NCBI RefSeq assembly: GCF_001698815.1
Contig: NZ_LGSI01000052.1
Coordinates: 1-41,739 of the forward strand
Source of the DNA: Pseudomonas syringae
Lineage (GTDB): Bacteria; Pseudomonadota; Gammaproteobacteria; Pseudomonadales; Pseudomonadaceae
Reading direction: 5' to 3'
Length of the DNA stretch: 41,739 nt
Positions 1 to 8,340 of the stretch are shown here, piece by piece. The position numbers and the translations under genes were made by a program. How positions within the stretch are numbered: the first letter of the stretch is position 1; each line of letters starts with the position of its first letter. Under the pieces are notes generated by a model, which saw only the letters and a program-made list of their open reading frames with translations, was not told the DNA's origin and did no database searches.

Positions 1-5
1 CGGCC

Positions 6-84
6 GTAGGAGCGACTTTAGTCGCGAAGGCGTCAATTGCCCTCCCGGCTAAAGCCGGTCCTACAGCAAGCCTCGCTCCAACGA
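6..84. repeat. REPIN (GTAGGA...CCTAC type) plus fragment of a second REP type
   Basis: Two inverted arms are seen: GTAGGAGCGACTTTAGTCGC at the left and a CCGGCTAAAGCCGGTCCTAC arm ending near 64. They are followed directly by a piece of the other family (GCAAGCCTCGCTCCAACGA, 66-84). The arms are self-complementary and can form a cruciform or RNA hairpin. The element lies just downstream of the stop of the minus-strand phosphodiesterase gene. Confidence 0.8.
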
Positions 85-100
85 AGGTGCGAGCGGCGAT

Positions 101-1720
101 TTACGCCACATCCTCCGCCCGACGCCCTGTGCTGCGCCGTCCGCCGGTTACCAGTTCAGTAAACTTGCTGGCTGTCAGCGGTCGGGCGAAGAGCCAGCCC
201 TGGCCGTAAATCACGCCCTCGCTCTGCAGCAGTTGCGCCTGGGATTCAAACTCGATGCCTTCGGCTATCACCCGCAATTGCAGCGCATGGGCCATGCGAA
301 TGATGTGTGGGGCGACACCGCTGCTGGCCGCGTCATGGCCGAGGGCGTCGATGAAAGCCTTGTCGATTTTCAGGCAATCCACGGGAAGGGTTTGCAGATA
401 GGCAAGGCTGCAATAACCAGTGCCGAAATCATCAATCAATACCTGATGGCCTTTGTCGCGCAGCCCTTGCAGATGATTGCGCGCCACCACCACATCGATC
501 AGCCCGCGCTCGGTGACTTCAAAGGCAATCTGTCGTGCGGCGACCCTGTGCTGGGCCAGCAATCGAGCCGTCACCCGCCCGATTCGCGGCGCCATGACAT
601 CGCACGCCGCCAGGTTCACGGAAATATACAGCTGCGGGTTTGCGCGCAGCAGCGGGCCGAGCTGTTCGAGCAGTTGTTGCAGGACAAAGTCGGTGATCTG
701 CCGGATCTGACCGGTGTTTTCCGCCAGCGGTATGAACAGGTCGGGACTGGTCAGCGTGCCGTCGGGCCTGCGCCAGCGCACCAAAGCTTCGGCGCCGACA
801 CAGAGGCGAGTGTTGAGATCGAAGATCGGCTGAAATAAAACCTTCAGTTCGCTGCGCCGCAGCGCACCCTGCAATTCACCGCCCAGCGACTGGCGCTGGC
901 GAGCCAGTTGCAGCACCAGCAGGCCAATGCAGAGGGAAACCAGCAGGCTGGCGGGGACCAGCAGCCACCAGGCTCCGGCGATTTTTTCCTGCAGTCCGCT
1001 GCGTGGCGTCGTCAGCACCAGTTGGTATTCGGGACTTTGCGTGGGCATTCGGTAAATCAGCCGCGAAGACGTGGTCAGCAACGTTTCATCAGTGGCGGAA
1101 GACCAGTTCTTCGTGGGTGGCCAGGATTGCTCCGGTCCGAGAACGGTGACTGCCTTGCTGCCGTGATTGAGCACGACCAACAAGCTGCCGCCTGCCGGCA
1201 GATCGACCACATCAGTGAGGTGTCCGCGAGACGTGGTAACCCTGAAATCGCCGCGCCCCATCATCAGCGCCGCAAGATTATCGTCCGGCTGGGCCGAGGT
1301 GTTGAGCCAATAATCGTAAGTCGGGCCGCGAATGTCCGGTTCGCGCGGCGTGCCAAGCTTGCTGTTGAGTGGCCAGCTGGAGCACAGACTTCTGTCACCG
1401 ACGAACCCCGCTTCATAAATGAAGCGATAGCTGGAGATGATCTGGCGCAAGCGATCAACCATTTGCGGCGTGCAGTGACGTAACGGCTGGGCTTCGAGCT
1501 GGTCCAGGCCGGTGCGCAGCTGGCCGAACAACTGTTCCAGGCGAACCAGAAACCGCTCGCCCTGGGCTTTCATCTGTTCGCTTTCATTCTGCCGGGCCTG
1601 ATGAATCGCCAGTGCAAAACTGCCGCATAGCAGTAAGACCGCACTCAAAAGGGCTGCAAGCAATGCCATCAGCCATGGGCGGTACAGGTTCAAACGAAAG
1701 GGTATTGCAGCATCAAGCAT
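101..1720 (-). CDS. CSS-motif EAL-domain c-di-GMP phosphodiesterase
   Basis: Inner-membrane enzyme predicted to hydrolyse c-di-GMP to pGpG. Residues 12-41 form a first membrane segment. A periplasmic CSS domain follows, with Cys83 and the Cys-Ser-Ser motif at 113-115, then a second membrane segment at about 250-272 and a cytoplasmic EAL domain. The EAL motif is at 311-313 (EALVRW). Further active-site residues are present: Asn369, Glu404 (EVTE), the Asp-Asp pair in DDFGTG at 430-435, Lys451 and Glu487, so activity is expected. In the E. coli CSS phosphodiesterases, a disulfide between two periplasmic cysteines keeps the enzyme low in activity and DsbA/DsbB promote it; that this applies here is inference. 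The ATG at 1720 has only a weak ribosome site. The gene stands 83 bp downstream of the amidase gene. Confidence 0.93.
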   Translation of the reverse strand: MLDAAIPFRLNLYRPWLMALLAALLSAVLLLCGSFALAIHQARQNESEQMKAQGERFLVRLEQLFGQLRTGLDQLEAQPLRHCTPQMVDRLRQIISSYRFIYEAGFVGDRSLCSSWPLNSKLGTPREPDIRGPTYDYWLNTSAQPDDNLAALMMGRGDFRVTTSRGHLTDVVDLPAGGSLLVVLNHGSKAVTVLGPEQSWPPTKNWSSATDETLLTTSSRLIYRMPTQSPEYQLVLTTPRSGLQEKIAGAWWLLVPASLLVSLCIGLLVLQLARQRQSLGGELQGALRRSELKVLFQPIFDLNTRLCVGAEALVRWRRPDGTLTSPDLFIPLAENTGQIRQITDFVLQQLLEQLGPLLRANPQLYISVNLAACDVMAPRIGRVTARLLAQHRVAARQIAFEVTERGLIDVVVARNHLQGLRDKGHQVLIDDFGTGYCSLAYLQTLPVDCLKIDKAFIDALGHDAASSGVAPHIIRMAHALQLRVIAEGIEFESQAQLLQSEGVIYGQGWLFARPLTASKFTELVTGGRRSTGRRAEDVA

Positions 1721-1803
1721 CGGTGGGTATCCGGATGAATACCCTTCAGGTTAGCAACAAGCCAGAAAATCGCCTGATTAAATCGGCGACCGAGCGAAAA
1801 TTG

Positions 1804-2586
1804 TCATTTGGACCGATTGAGTACCTTGAGCAGCGCGGCGGTACGGGCGTCCGGATTGCCCGTGAAGCGTTCGGGGCGATAGTGCATCTGAAAGGCCGCG
1901 AGGACGTGACGCGTGGCGACGTCCAGCTCGCCGGTCTGCGGTGTTTCGTATCCCAGTCGCGCCAATTGTTGCTGAAACCAGGAAATGCTCGGCAAGGCGT
2001 CCATCAGCAACGCCTGCTCTTGGGCAACCAGTCTTTCGTCTGGCCAGATACCCAAACCTTCTGCGGCCAGTCGCTTCCACGGGAACAATGGGCCTGGATC
2101 CAGCTTGCGCAGCGGCGCGATATCGCTGTGGCCGATGATGTGCCGAGGATCAATGTGATTGCGCTTGACTATATCCTTGAGCAGCACGATCAGCGCCTGA
2201 ACCTGACCCTCGCTGTAGGGATACCAGACGCGTCCAGTGGGTGTGTCGGTGAAACCCGGATTGACGATTTCAATGCCGATCGAGCTCGAATTGAGCCAGG
2301 TTCGGCCTTCCCACACGCTTTCGCCAGCATGCCAGGCCCGCGCAGACTCATCGACCAACTTGTAAATAGTCGGCGGCGTATCGCCAATGAGGTAGTGGCT
2401 GCTGACTTCGCCATGGGTCAACAAGGCCAGCGAGCGCTCAAGGTTCGCCGAGGTGTAATGCACCACCACGAATTGCACGCGATTGTCGAAATTCACCGAA
2501 GCATGACTGGTGTCGAGTCGCGGCCCGCTGGTGCAAGCCGTCAGCGCGAAGAGTAATAGGGCAGGGAAAAACAGCTTCATGAACAT
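1804..2586 (-). CDS. ampDh2: AmpDh2/AmiD-type N-acetylmuramoyl-L-alanine amidase lipoprotein
   Basis: Zinc amidase of the Amidase_2 family, which cleaves between N-acetylmuramic acid and the stem peptide. The chosen start (Met-Phe-Met-Lys) gives 260 residues and a lipoprotein signal with lipobox LTAC at about residue 17, so it should be anchored in the outer membrane facing the periplasm, as described for P. aeruginosa AmpDh2. Zinc-site features are VVVHYT and IIGHSDIAPLRKLDPG (His plus Asp). A peptidoglycan-binding helical domain follows at about 190-255. A longer frame upstream exists but would bury the signal peptide. The gene follows dgcH after about 70 bp, the same order as in PAO1 as I recall it. 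The exact start (2586 or 2580) is uncertain because neither has a good Shine-Dalgarno. Confidence 0.9.
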   Translation of the reverse strand: MFMKLFFPALLLFALTACTSGPRLDTSHASVNFDNRVQFVVVHYTSANLERSLALLTHGEVSSHYLIGDTPPTIYKLVDESARAWHAGESVWEGRTWLNSSSIGIEIVNPGFTDTPTGRVWYPYSEGQVQALIVLLKDIVKRNHIDPRHIIGHSDIAPLRKLDPGPLFPWKRLAAEGLGIWPDERLVAQEQALLMDALPSISWFQQQLARLGYETPQTGELDVATRHVLAAFQMHYRPERFTGNPDARTAALLKVLNRSK

Positions 2587-2657
2587 CGGCACACGCTGGG
2601 AGTAAAAGGGTGAGCATAACGTACTGCGGCAATAACGCTTATTACAGCGGCAATCGG

Positions 2658-4736
2658 TCACCCTTGTTCGATCCGGTTGCGGCCGTTTTCCTTGGCTCGA
2701 TACAGCGCCTGATCGGCACGCTTGAGCGCTACATCGCTACGTTCGCCCGCGCGAAATGCCGTGACACCCATTGAAACAGTGACGGTCACCGGCTCGCTCT
2801 TGAAGTGAAACGGGCAGAGTTCGACCGCAGCGCGCAGTTCGTCGAGCAGGGCTAGCCCGGCACTGACCGCCGTCGCGGGTAACAGCAAGACAAACTCCTC
2901 ACCGCCGAAGCGCGCGATGAAGTCGCTGCTGCGCAGCCGTTTTTTCAGCACCGTGGCAATGATCTTCAGCACCCGGTCGCCCGCCAGATGGCCGAAGCCA
3001 TCGTTGATGCGCTTGAAGTGATCGAGGTCGAGCATGCACACCAACAGGCTGTTCTTCTGCTGCTGCCACGCGGCCATTTCCTGCTCAAGACGCTCGCCCC
3101 AGGCTGCACGATTGGGCAGGCTGGTGAGCGGGTCGATCAGTGCTTTCTGTCGTTGTTCTTCCAGATGACCACGAAAGCCCAAGGCTTCCTGTTCCATGGT
3201 CGCAACACGAGTTGCCAGGCTTTGCAGACGCTCGGCGACTTCATGCTCGCGCGCATCGCGTTGCACCTGATGTTGATCCATCGTGTTCAACAGGCCTTCG
3301 AGTCGGTTCTCAAGCACGCGCTTGAGGCTGGACAGGTCCGGGGCGTCCTGCACGCTGCTTTGCAGGCCATCGACCTGCTCGCGAAGCTGGCTGTTGAGGT
3401 CACGGGAAACCGACTGGTTATCGGCATAACCTGCGCTCGCCGCCTGAAGGTTGCTCTGAAACGACTCCAGACGCTCGTTCAGCTGCTTGAGATAGATTTC
3501 GAATTCATGCTGGCCGGTGTCAGTGATGGCCAGCATCAACACCGCAAGATCATCGAGTATCGGCAGCAGTTCGTACCAGTTCAGGCCATGTTCCAGGCGT
3601 TTGCGCATCGCCTCGGCCTGAGGTCGATGATGTTCCGGAAGCGTCAGATCATTGAGCAGCCCCAGCAAGGTCTGTTCGATGTGAGCGGCCACTGAGCTAT
3701 AGCTGGGTTCGGGCGAGGCGGGCAGCGCAAAACCGACACCCTCTTCGTCAAGCGCTTGCTCATCGGTTTCGCTTTCGCCTTCTTCCTCGGACGGCGCTTC
3801 AACCACAGCCTCAGGCAGCTGTTCGAAGGGCACGGATGGCGTGGGTGTGAGCAGATCCTCTACCGCAAACGCGTCAACCGCTACGGCAGCGACGGGGATT
3901 GGCGGCTCACGGAGCGGCTCAGCCGCATCGAGCTGCACTGGCTGCACTGGCGATTCGGCAGCCGGTTCGAAGACTTCGGCAACAACGGGCGGCAACGCTT
4001 CGGCAATCGGGGCTTGCGGCGAGTCGTCGGTTTCGTCTGGCTGATGCTGAGTCGGCACAACGACAGGCTCAGGTTCAGGCTCCGACTCCGACGTCGGGAC
4101 GTGATCGGGTGCAGCGGCTAGGGGCTCGACCTGTTGGTTTTGCTTGGGCTGATAATGCTCTGTGGCGGGATGTTGTATGTGTTCAGGGGCGGGTGCAACG
4201 TCATTGGGGCTTTCATGGCCGCCAAACAAGCGCTGCAACAAGCCGGGTCGCGCCGCCTCTTCAGGCTTGTCCATCAATGTCAGCGCCTGGCCTTGCAGGC
4301 CGCTCAGCTCACCCAGCAGCAACGGCAGTTCCCGCGATTGGGAGGCGCGCTCTTCGAGATCCTTGGCGAATTTTTTCAGCGGTTTGCGCACATCCTTGGG
4401 CAGCGGCAATGATTGCAATTGCGTAACCAAGGCAGTCAAGGCGCTACTGATCTGGCCAGCGCGGACTTCCCGACGTTGCTCGGAATCCAGCACGGCTTTT
4501 TCAAGGCGCGGGATAAGCGCGGCCAGGCCAGCGTCCATATCGTCCTTGCGTACGATTTCGCGCATTTCCTTCATGCACTGGTCGACCGCGCGGTCCGAGC
4601 CTTCCGCCGCCAGACTGCTGCGCACCAGACCCCGACGCAAAAGGTCGAGGCGAGCTTCCCAGCGTCTTTCGAGCTTTTCTTGCTGCTCGATGCCCGTCAG
4701 GTACTTTTCTTTCCAGCGCTCCGCGTCATCGCTCAT
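2658..4736 (-). CDS. dgcH: GGDEF diguanylate cyclase DgcH
   Basis: Predicted soluble diguanylate cyclase making c-di-GMP from two GTP. Of 692 residues, the first 500 or so are charged and helical, with a Pro/Glu-rich low-complexity linker at about 195-335 and coiled-coil-like stretches before the catalytic domain. The GGDEF domain fills the last 165 residues. The signature is GGEEF at 611-615, and an allosteric I-site RSSD lies at 602-605, exactly five residues before it, so product inhibition is expected. LDHFKRINDGFGH supplies the usual metal/GTP contacts. The sequence and neighbourhood match P. aeruginosa PA5487 (DgcH) from memory. The ATG overlaps the stop of the preceding gene by 4 bp, which implies translational coupling. 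Confidence 0.93.
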   Translation of the reverse strand: MSDDAERWKEKYLTGIEQQEKLERRWEARLDLLRRGLVRSSLAAEGSDRAVDQCMKEMREIVRKDDMDAGLAALIPRLEKAVLDSEQRREVRAGQISSALTALVTQLQSLPLPKDVRKPLKKFAKDLEERASQSRELPLLLGELSGLQGQALTLMDKPEEAARPGLLQRLFGGHESPNDVAPAPEHIQHPATEHYQPKQNQQVEPLAAAPDHVPTSESEPEPEPVVVPTQHQPDETDDSPQAPIAEALPPVVAEVFEPAAESPVQPVQLDAAEPLREPPIPVAAVAVDAFAVEDLLTPTPSVPFEQLPEAVVEAPSEEEGESETDEQALDEEGVGFALPASPEPSYSSVAAHIEQTLLGLLNDLTLPEHHRPQAEAMRKRLEHGLNWYELLPILDDLAVLMLAITDTGQHEFEIYLKQLNERLESFQSNLQAASAGYADNQSVSRDLNSQLREQVDGLQSSVQDAPDLSSLKRVLENRLEGLLNTMDQHQVQRDAREHEVAERLQSLATRVATMEQEALGFRGHLEEQRQKALIDPLTSLPNRAAWGERLEQEMAAWQQQKNSLLVCMLDLDHFKRINDGFGHLAGDRVLKIIATVLKKRLRSSDFIARFGGEEFVLLLPATAVSAGLALLDELRAAVELCPFHFKSEPVTVTVSMGVTAFRAGERSDVALKRADQALYRAKENGRNRIEQG

Positions 4737-5611
4737 GCAATGGGCTCGCTACTGGCCGTGCTGGGTACCGGTAGTGAATCCTGGGTCAGGGACGCTGGCA
4801 GACGAATTTCTACGGCAACAGGAAGATGGTCCGAGATCGGCTGAGCCAGGACCTGCACCCGTTCCAGGGTCAGGCTCGGGCTGAGCAAAATGTGATCAAG
4901 GCAACGCTGCGGTCGCCAGCTAGGGAACGTCGCTTCGATCTGCGGCGCCAGCAAGCCAAGGTCCCGCAGCGGCGAGTTCTCCAGCAAGTCCAGGGCGTGA
5001 GTGTTCATGTCACCCATCAAGACCTGATGGCGATAGTCGCCGATCAGCTCGCGGATATAAGCCAGTTGCCGGGTTCGGGTACGTGCGCCGAGGGCCAGAT
5101 GCATCATGACCACGATCAACGCGTCCGCGCCTTCGCCGAAGCGCACCAGAATCGCGCCACGCCCGGCGGGGCCCGGCAGCGGATGGTCTTCGATGGCCGT
5201 CGGCCGCAAGCGGCTGAGCACACCATTGCTGTGCTGGCCGAAGCGTCCGAGGTTGCGATTGAGCTGCTGGTACCAGTAAGGGAAAGCACCGAGCTGGGCC
5301 AGGTGCTCCACTTGATTGATGTAGCCGGAGCGCAGACTGCCGCCATCGGCTTCCTGCAAGGCGACCAGATCGAAGTCGCCCAGCAGATCGCCGATCTTTT
5401 GCAGGTTGCCGGCGCGGCCACCATGAGGCAGCAAATGCTGCCAGCCTCGGGTCAGGTAATGACCATAACGCTCAGTACTGATGCCGACCTGAATGTTGAA
5501 GCTGAGCAAGCGCAGCCGACCATCGGCCGGCAAGCCGCTTTCCAGTACATGGTGTTCGTTGACCTTGGGGTCGTGTCGGCCAACGATCCGTTCCGTTCTC
5601 CAGCGCCGCAT
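4733..5611 (-). CDS. endonuclease/exonuclease/phosphatase-fold protein
   Basis: 292 residues of the EEP superfamily (DNase I / AP endonuclease / inositol phosphatase fold). Visible fold markers are LLSFNIQVG near the N-terminus (Asn), VALQEADGG (catalytic Glu), MHLALGARTRTRQL (His), MGDMNTHALD (Asp and Asn) and the terminal ISDHLPV (Asp-His pair). There is no signal peptide or membrane segment, so it is probably cytoplasmic. The substrate cannot be read from sequence. It sits 12 bp after dsbA and overlaps dgcH by 4 bp, so dsbA-EEP-dgcH probably share transcripts. It corresponds in position to PAO1 PA5488. Confidence 0.9.
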   Translation of the reverse strand: MRRWRTERIVGRHDPKVNEHHVLESGLPADGRLRLLSFNIQVGISTERYGHYLTRGWQHLLPHGGRAGNLQKIGDLLGDFDLVALQEADGGSLRSGYINQVEHLAQLGAFPYWYQQLNRNLGRFGQHSNGVLSRLRPTAIEDHPLPGPAGRGAILVRFGEGADALIVVMMHLALGARTRTRQLAYIRELIGDYRHQVLMGDMNTHALDLLENSPLRDLGLLAPQIEATFPSWRPQRCLDHILLSPSLTLERVQVLAQPISDHLPVAVEIRLPASLTQDSLPVPSTASSEPIA

Positions 5612-5623
5612 GGCAGGCGCCGC

Positions 5624-6256
5624 TTACTTGGCCGCTCGCTCTTTGGCGATGAGCTGATCGGCGACCTGCAGGGCTTGCTCTGCACCACCCGCGGAACCCA
5701 GGTCAAAACGGTATTTGCCATTGACGATCATGGTGGGTACGCCCGTGATTTCGTACTTCTTGGCCAGTTCTTTGTATTGGGCGATCTTGCCCTTTACAGC
5801 GAAGGAGTCGAAAGTTTTCAGGAACTTTTCCTTGTCTACGCCTTGAGTGGCGACGAAGTCAGCCATGTCATTTTTGTCGACCAGACGCTTGCCGCCCTTC
5901 TGGATCGCTTCGAATACTGCTGCGTGAACCTTGTGCTCTACACCCATGGTATCCAGGGTGATGAACAACTGGCCGTGAGCATCCCACGGGCCACCGAACA
6001 TGGCGGGGATCCGCACGAAGTTGACGTCGGCAGGCAGTTTTTCCACCCATGGATTGATGACGGGTTCGAAGGCATAGCAATGCGGGCAGCCATACCAGAA
6101 CATTTCCACGACTTCGATCTTGCCTGGCACGGAAACCGGGACGGCGCTGCTCAGCTCGACGTACTGCTTACCTGCTTCGATAGGCTCGGCTGCTTGCGCC
6201 GTTATACCGAACAAACTGGCGGCAACCAGAGCGGCGCTGAGGATCAGATTACGCAT
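5624..6256 (-). CDS. dsbA: thiol:disulfide interchange protein DsbA
   Basis: Periplasmic oxidoreductase that introduces disulfides into secreted proteins and is reoxidised by DsbB. It has 210 residues, with a signal peptide ending in ITAQA|AEP at about residue 22. The thioredoxin-fold active site is CPHC in MFWYGCPHCYAFEP, and the cis-proline loop is TGVPTMIV. The length is normal for Pseudomonas DsbA. The start has a good ribosome site (AGGAG, 7 bases before the ATG). It follows a strong terminator at 6353-6380 and so should have its own promoter in 6257-6350. Substrates could include the CSS-domain phosphodiesterase encoded nearby (inference). Confidence 0.96.
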   Translation of the reverse strand: MRNLILSAALVAASLFGITAQAAEPIEAGKQYVELSSAVPVSVPGKIEVVEMFWYGCPHCYAFEPVINPWVEKLPADVNFVRIPAMFGGPWDAHGQLFITLDTMGVEHKVHAAVFEAIQKGGKRLVDKNDMADFVATQGVDKEKFLKTFDSFAVKGKIAQYKELAKKYEITGVPTMIVNGKYRFDLGSAGGAEQALQVADQLIAKERAAK

Positions 6257-6352
6257 GCTTTACTCCTGAGACAGATTTGAGTCGCCTTCAAGCGACCGGC
6301 TTTGGACCGGACGGGTGGGCGCGAGTTCGCTAGTGTAACGCTGGCGACAATA

Positions 6353-6380
6353 AAAAAGGGCAGCCGAAGCTGCCCTTTTT
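6353..6380 (-). terminator. rho-independent terminator after cc4 (could work both ways)
   Basis: A perfect 12-bp inverted repeat around a CGAA/TTCG tetraloop: AAAAAGGGCAGC and GCTGCCCTTTTT. The minus-strand RNA ends in a U tract, which suits termination of the cc4 transcript before dsbA. The A/T tracts on both sides make it potentially bidirectional. Confidence 0.85.
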
Positions 6381-6394
6381 CAGTTGAAAACCCA

Positions 6395-6544
6395 TTGGAG
6401 CGATGCTCGCCCGCAAAGAAGGGTAACGCGGTGTGTCAGGCTTGCCGCAGTGACTGATTCGCGGGCAAGCCTCGCTCCAACGGGTTACTCAGGATGTTTC
6501 GGCTGAACGATTCAAAACCTGTTGGAGCGAGGCTTGCCCGCGAA
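6395..6544. repeat. three REP units (TTGGAGCGAGGCTTGCCCGC family)
   Basis: A divergent forward unit lies at 6395-6420, an inverted unit at 6458-6480 and a second forward unit at 6522-6544. The first two form a REPIN; the third is an extra arm. It lies just beyond the cc4 stop codon. Confidence 0.85.
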
Positions 6545-6571
6545 GGTATTGGCCCGGCCCCAGCGGGTTGC

Positions 6572-7186
6572 TTAATGCAGGCCTTGGATATATTGCGACA
6601 GCGCGTCGATATCCTTGTTGCTCAGCTTGGCCGCGATGGAGCGCATGACCATGGTGTCGCCGTCGTTGGTGCGGTCGCCTTCGCGGAAAGCGACCAGTTG
6701 TTTCTTGATGTAGTCGGCATGCTGGCCACCCAGATGCGGGAAGCCGGCCTGCGCGTTGCCGACGCCATTAGGCGAGTGGCAGCCGGTGCAGGCGGGCATG
6801 CCTTGATCCAGCTTGCCGCCGCGGAACAGTGCTTCACCCTGGGCCACGAGTTTTGGATCGGCAGCGCCAACACTGCCTTTCTGACTGGCGAAATAAGCCG
6901 CGATGTCTGCCAGATCCTGATCGTTGAGGTTGGTCAGCAGGCCGGTCATTTCCAGGACGACGCGTTTGCCGTCCTTGATTTCGTGCAGCTGCTTGAGCAG
7001 ATAACGATCACCCTGGCCTGCCAGTTTGGGGAAGTTCGGGGCCATGCTGTTGCCGTCCGGGCCATGACAGGCGCCACACATGGCGGCTTTGGTCTGGCCA
7101 GCGGCAGGATTTCCAACCTCACCAGCAGCCTGCGCCGCACCGCAGATGCCCAAGGTCAACAGCAGACTCACGAGTATTTTGTTCAT
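6572..7186 (-). CDS. cc4: dihaem cytochrome c4
   Basis: Periplasmic dihaem cytochrome c of 204 residues, a candidate electron donor to terminal oxidases such as the caa3 and cbb3 types. The signal peptide ends at CGAAQA|AGE. Two class I haem sites are seen, CGACH and CTGCH, one in each of two similar halves (residues about 20-105 and 110-200), each with a downstream Met candidate ligand. The ATG at 7186 is preferred over one four codons upstream because it begins the signal peptide directly and has a GGA element at suitable spacing. It has the same neighbours (dsbA, engB) as in PAO1. Confidence 0.94.
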   Translation of the reverse strand: MNKILVSLLLTLGICGAAQAAGEVGNPAAGQTKAAMCGACHGPDGNSMAPNFPKLAGQGDRYLLKQLHEIKDGKRVVLEMTGLLTNLNDQDLADIAAYFASQKGSVGAADPKLVAQGEALFRGGKLDQGMPACTGCHSPNGVGNAQAGFPHLGGQHADYIKKQLVAFREGDRTNDGDTMVMRSIAAKLSNKDIDALSQYIQGLH

Positions 7187-7541
7187 CAGGTAATCCAAAT
7201 CGGCTAAAGGTGAAAAGTTATGTAGGAGATGACTCGCTCATCCGAAGATGAAGGTTCGCAAATCCTCGCTACTGCTGTCCTTGCACAATCCACGCGGCGG
7301 CAACGCTTTGAACTACCGGACACAGGCAACTCCAAAGCCTTCATACTTAACGAAACCTTTTCAGGTTCAAAGCGGACTGCGTTCTAATGCGCATCTATAT
7401 GTCTCGCTCAGGTTGTGATCTTGGCCCTGTTCACAGGACAAAGCACACACAAAATCTGCGGCATTATATACTGGCGCTACTGAAACGGAAACGACACCTC
7501 TTGCCGCACCCCTTGCAGGCACCGCCCTCACCGGAAATCAC
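7187..7541. other. divergent intergenic region, cc4 / engB
   Basis: 355 bp with no convincing gene. It must hold the promoters of both divergent genes. On the minus strand, a small stem TCATC-TTCG-GATGA (7238-7251) would fall in the cc4 leader. On the plus strand, TATACT in CATTATATACTGG (about 7467) is a candidate -10 for engB, about 70 bases before its start, with no clear -35. A short dyad AACCT-TTTC-AGGTT lies near 7355. Confidence 0.45.
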
Positions 7542-8195
7542 ATGCAACTCAAGAATCCCATCCTCGGCCTGTGCCAACAGTCCACCTTCATGCTCAGTGC
7601 TGCCAAAGTCGATCAGTGCCCTGACGACGAGGGCTTTGAAGTCGCCTTCGCCGGGCGCTCCAACGCGGGCAAATCGAGCGCGCTGAACACCCTGACTCAT
7701 GCCAGTCTAGCTCGTACTTCGAAAACCCCCGGGCGAACTCAGCTGCTGAACTTCTTCAAGCTGGACGACGAGCGTCGCCTGGTCGATTTGCCGGGTTACG
7801 GTTACGCCAAAGTGCCGATCCCGCTCAAGCTCCACTGGCAGCGCCACCTGGAAGCCTATCTGGGCAGTCGCGAAAGCCTGAAGGGTCTGATTCTGATGAT
7901 GGACATCCGTCATCCAATGACCGACTTCGACCTGCTGATGCTGGACTGGTCGATTGCCAGCCACATGCCAATGCACATCCTGCTGACCAAGGCCGACAAG
8001 CTGACCTACGGCGCCGCGAAGAACGTGCTGCTCAAGGTTCAGGCCGAAATCCGCAAGGGTTGGGGCGATGCGGTCAGTATCCAGTTGTTCTCGGCCCCCA
8101 AGCGCATGGGCCTGGAAGACGCCTACACCGTACTGGCCGGCTGGATGGAACTGGAAGACAAGGCGCCGGCCGAGTCTGCTCAGCCTGCTCAGTAA
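7542..8195 (+). CDS. engB: ribosome-biogenesis GTPase EngB (YihA/YsxC)
   Basis: TRAFAC-class GTPase needed for large ribosomal subunit assembly and normal division. It has 217 residues, a typical length. G motifs are seen in order: G1 GRSNAGKSS (about 37-45), a Thr-rich switch I (SKTPGRTQ), G3 DLPGYG, G4 TKADK and a G5-like FSAPKR. The usual DTPGYG is DLPGYG here, a common family variant. It lies next to ersA and polA, matching the polA-spf-yihA neighbourhood of E. coli. The start is set by the conserved N-terminus; the ribosome site is weak. Confidence 0.95.
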   Translation: MQLKNPILGLCQQSTFMLSAAKVDQCPDDEGFEVAFAGRSNAGKSSALNTLTHASLARTSKTPGRTQLLNFFKLDDERRLVDLPGYGYAKVPIPLKLHWQRHLEAYLGSRESLKGLILMMDIRHPMTDFDLLMLDWSIASHMPMHILLTKADKLTYGAAKNVLLKVQAEIRKGWGDAVSIQLFSAPKRMGLEDAYTVLAGWMELEDKAPAESAQPAQ

Positions 8196-8205
8196 AAACG
8201 CAGGC

Positions 8206-8247
8206 AAAAAAAACCCCGGACTTCGTATGGGGAGGGGAAGTCTGGGG
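8206..8247 (-). terminator. intrinsic terminator of ersA
   Basis: An 11-bp stem (8214-8224 with 8237-8247, one G-U pair in one reading) with a 12-base C-rich loop in the minus-strand RNA, followed by eight U. On the plus strand the hairpin lacks a clean T tract, so it serves engB poorly. Confidence 0.85.
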
Positions 8248-8335
8248 TCTAAGTTTTCAGACCTTTAGGGTGGGGTCTGAATATCTGCCAACACTTAACA
8301 CAACTAGGAGCATTGATCGGCTTCGCTGCCAATCG
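8206..8335 (-). ncRNA. ersA: ErsA small regulatory RNA (Spot 42-position sRNA)
   Basis: The convergent gap between engB and polA holds a minus-strand unit with all parts of an sRNA gene. The promoter at 8341-8368 is of the AlgU/sigma22 type. An internal hairpin TCAGACC...GGTCTGA lies at 8257-8280. The 3' end is an intrinsic terminator, CCCCAGACTTC...GAAGTCCGGGG followed by eight T (8247-8206). The terminator loop is C-rich (CCCCTCCCC), a type of loop that pairs with target ribosome sites. The predicted length is about 130 nt, matching the roughly 132-nt P. aeruginosa ErsA, which lies at this locus and is AlgU dependent. ErsA is known to act post-transcriptionally on algC and oprD mRNAs; targets here are inference. 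The 5' end is estimated to a few bases. Confidence 0.85.
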
Positions 8336-8340
8336 AGAAC

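Larger units (their letters stand above)
6257..6571. other. intergenic region between cc4 and dsbA
   Basis: This 315-bp gap holds three REP units (6395-6544) and a strong hairpin terminator (6353-6380). The about 95 bp between the terminator and dsbA presumably holds the dsbA promoter; a TACACT hexamer on the minus strand in that stretch could be its -10, but I see no matching -35. Confidence 0.6.

Noticed and set aside
4826..6280. 484-codon open frame on the plus strand, opposite the EEP gene and dsbA
   Set aside because: It spans two real genes and their gap and has no family match.
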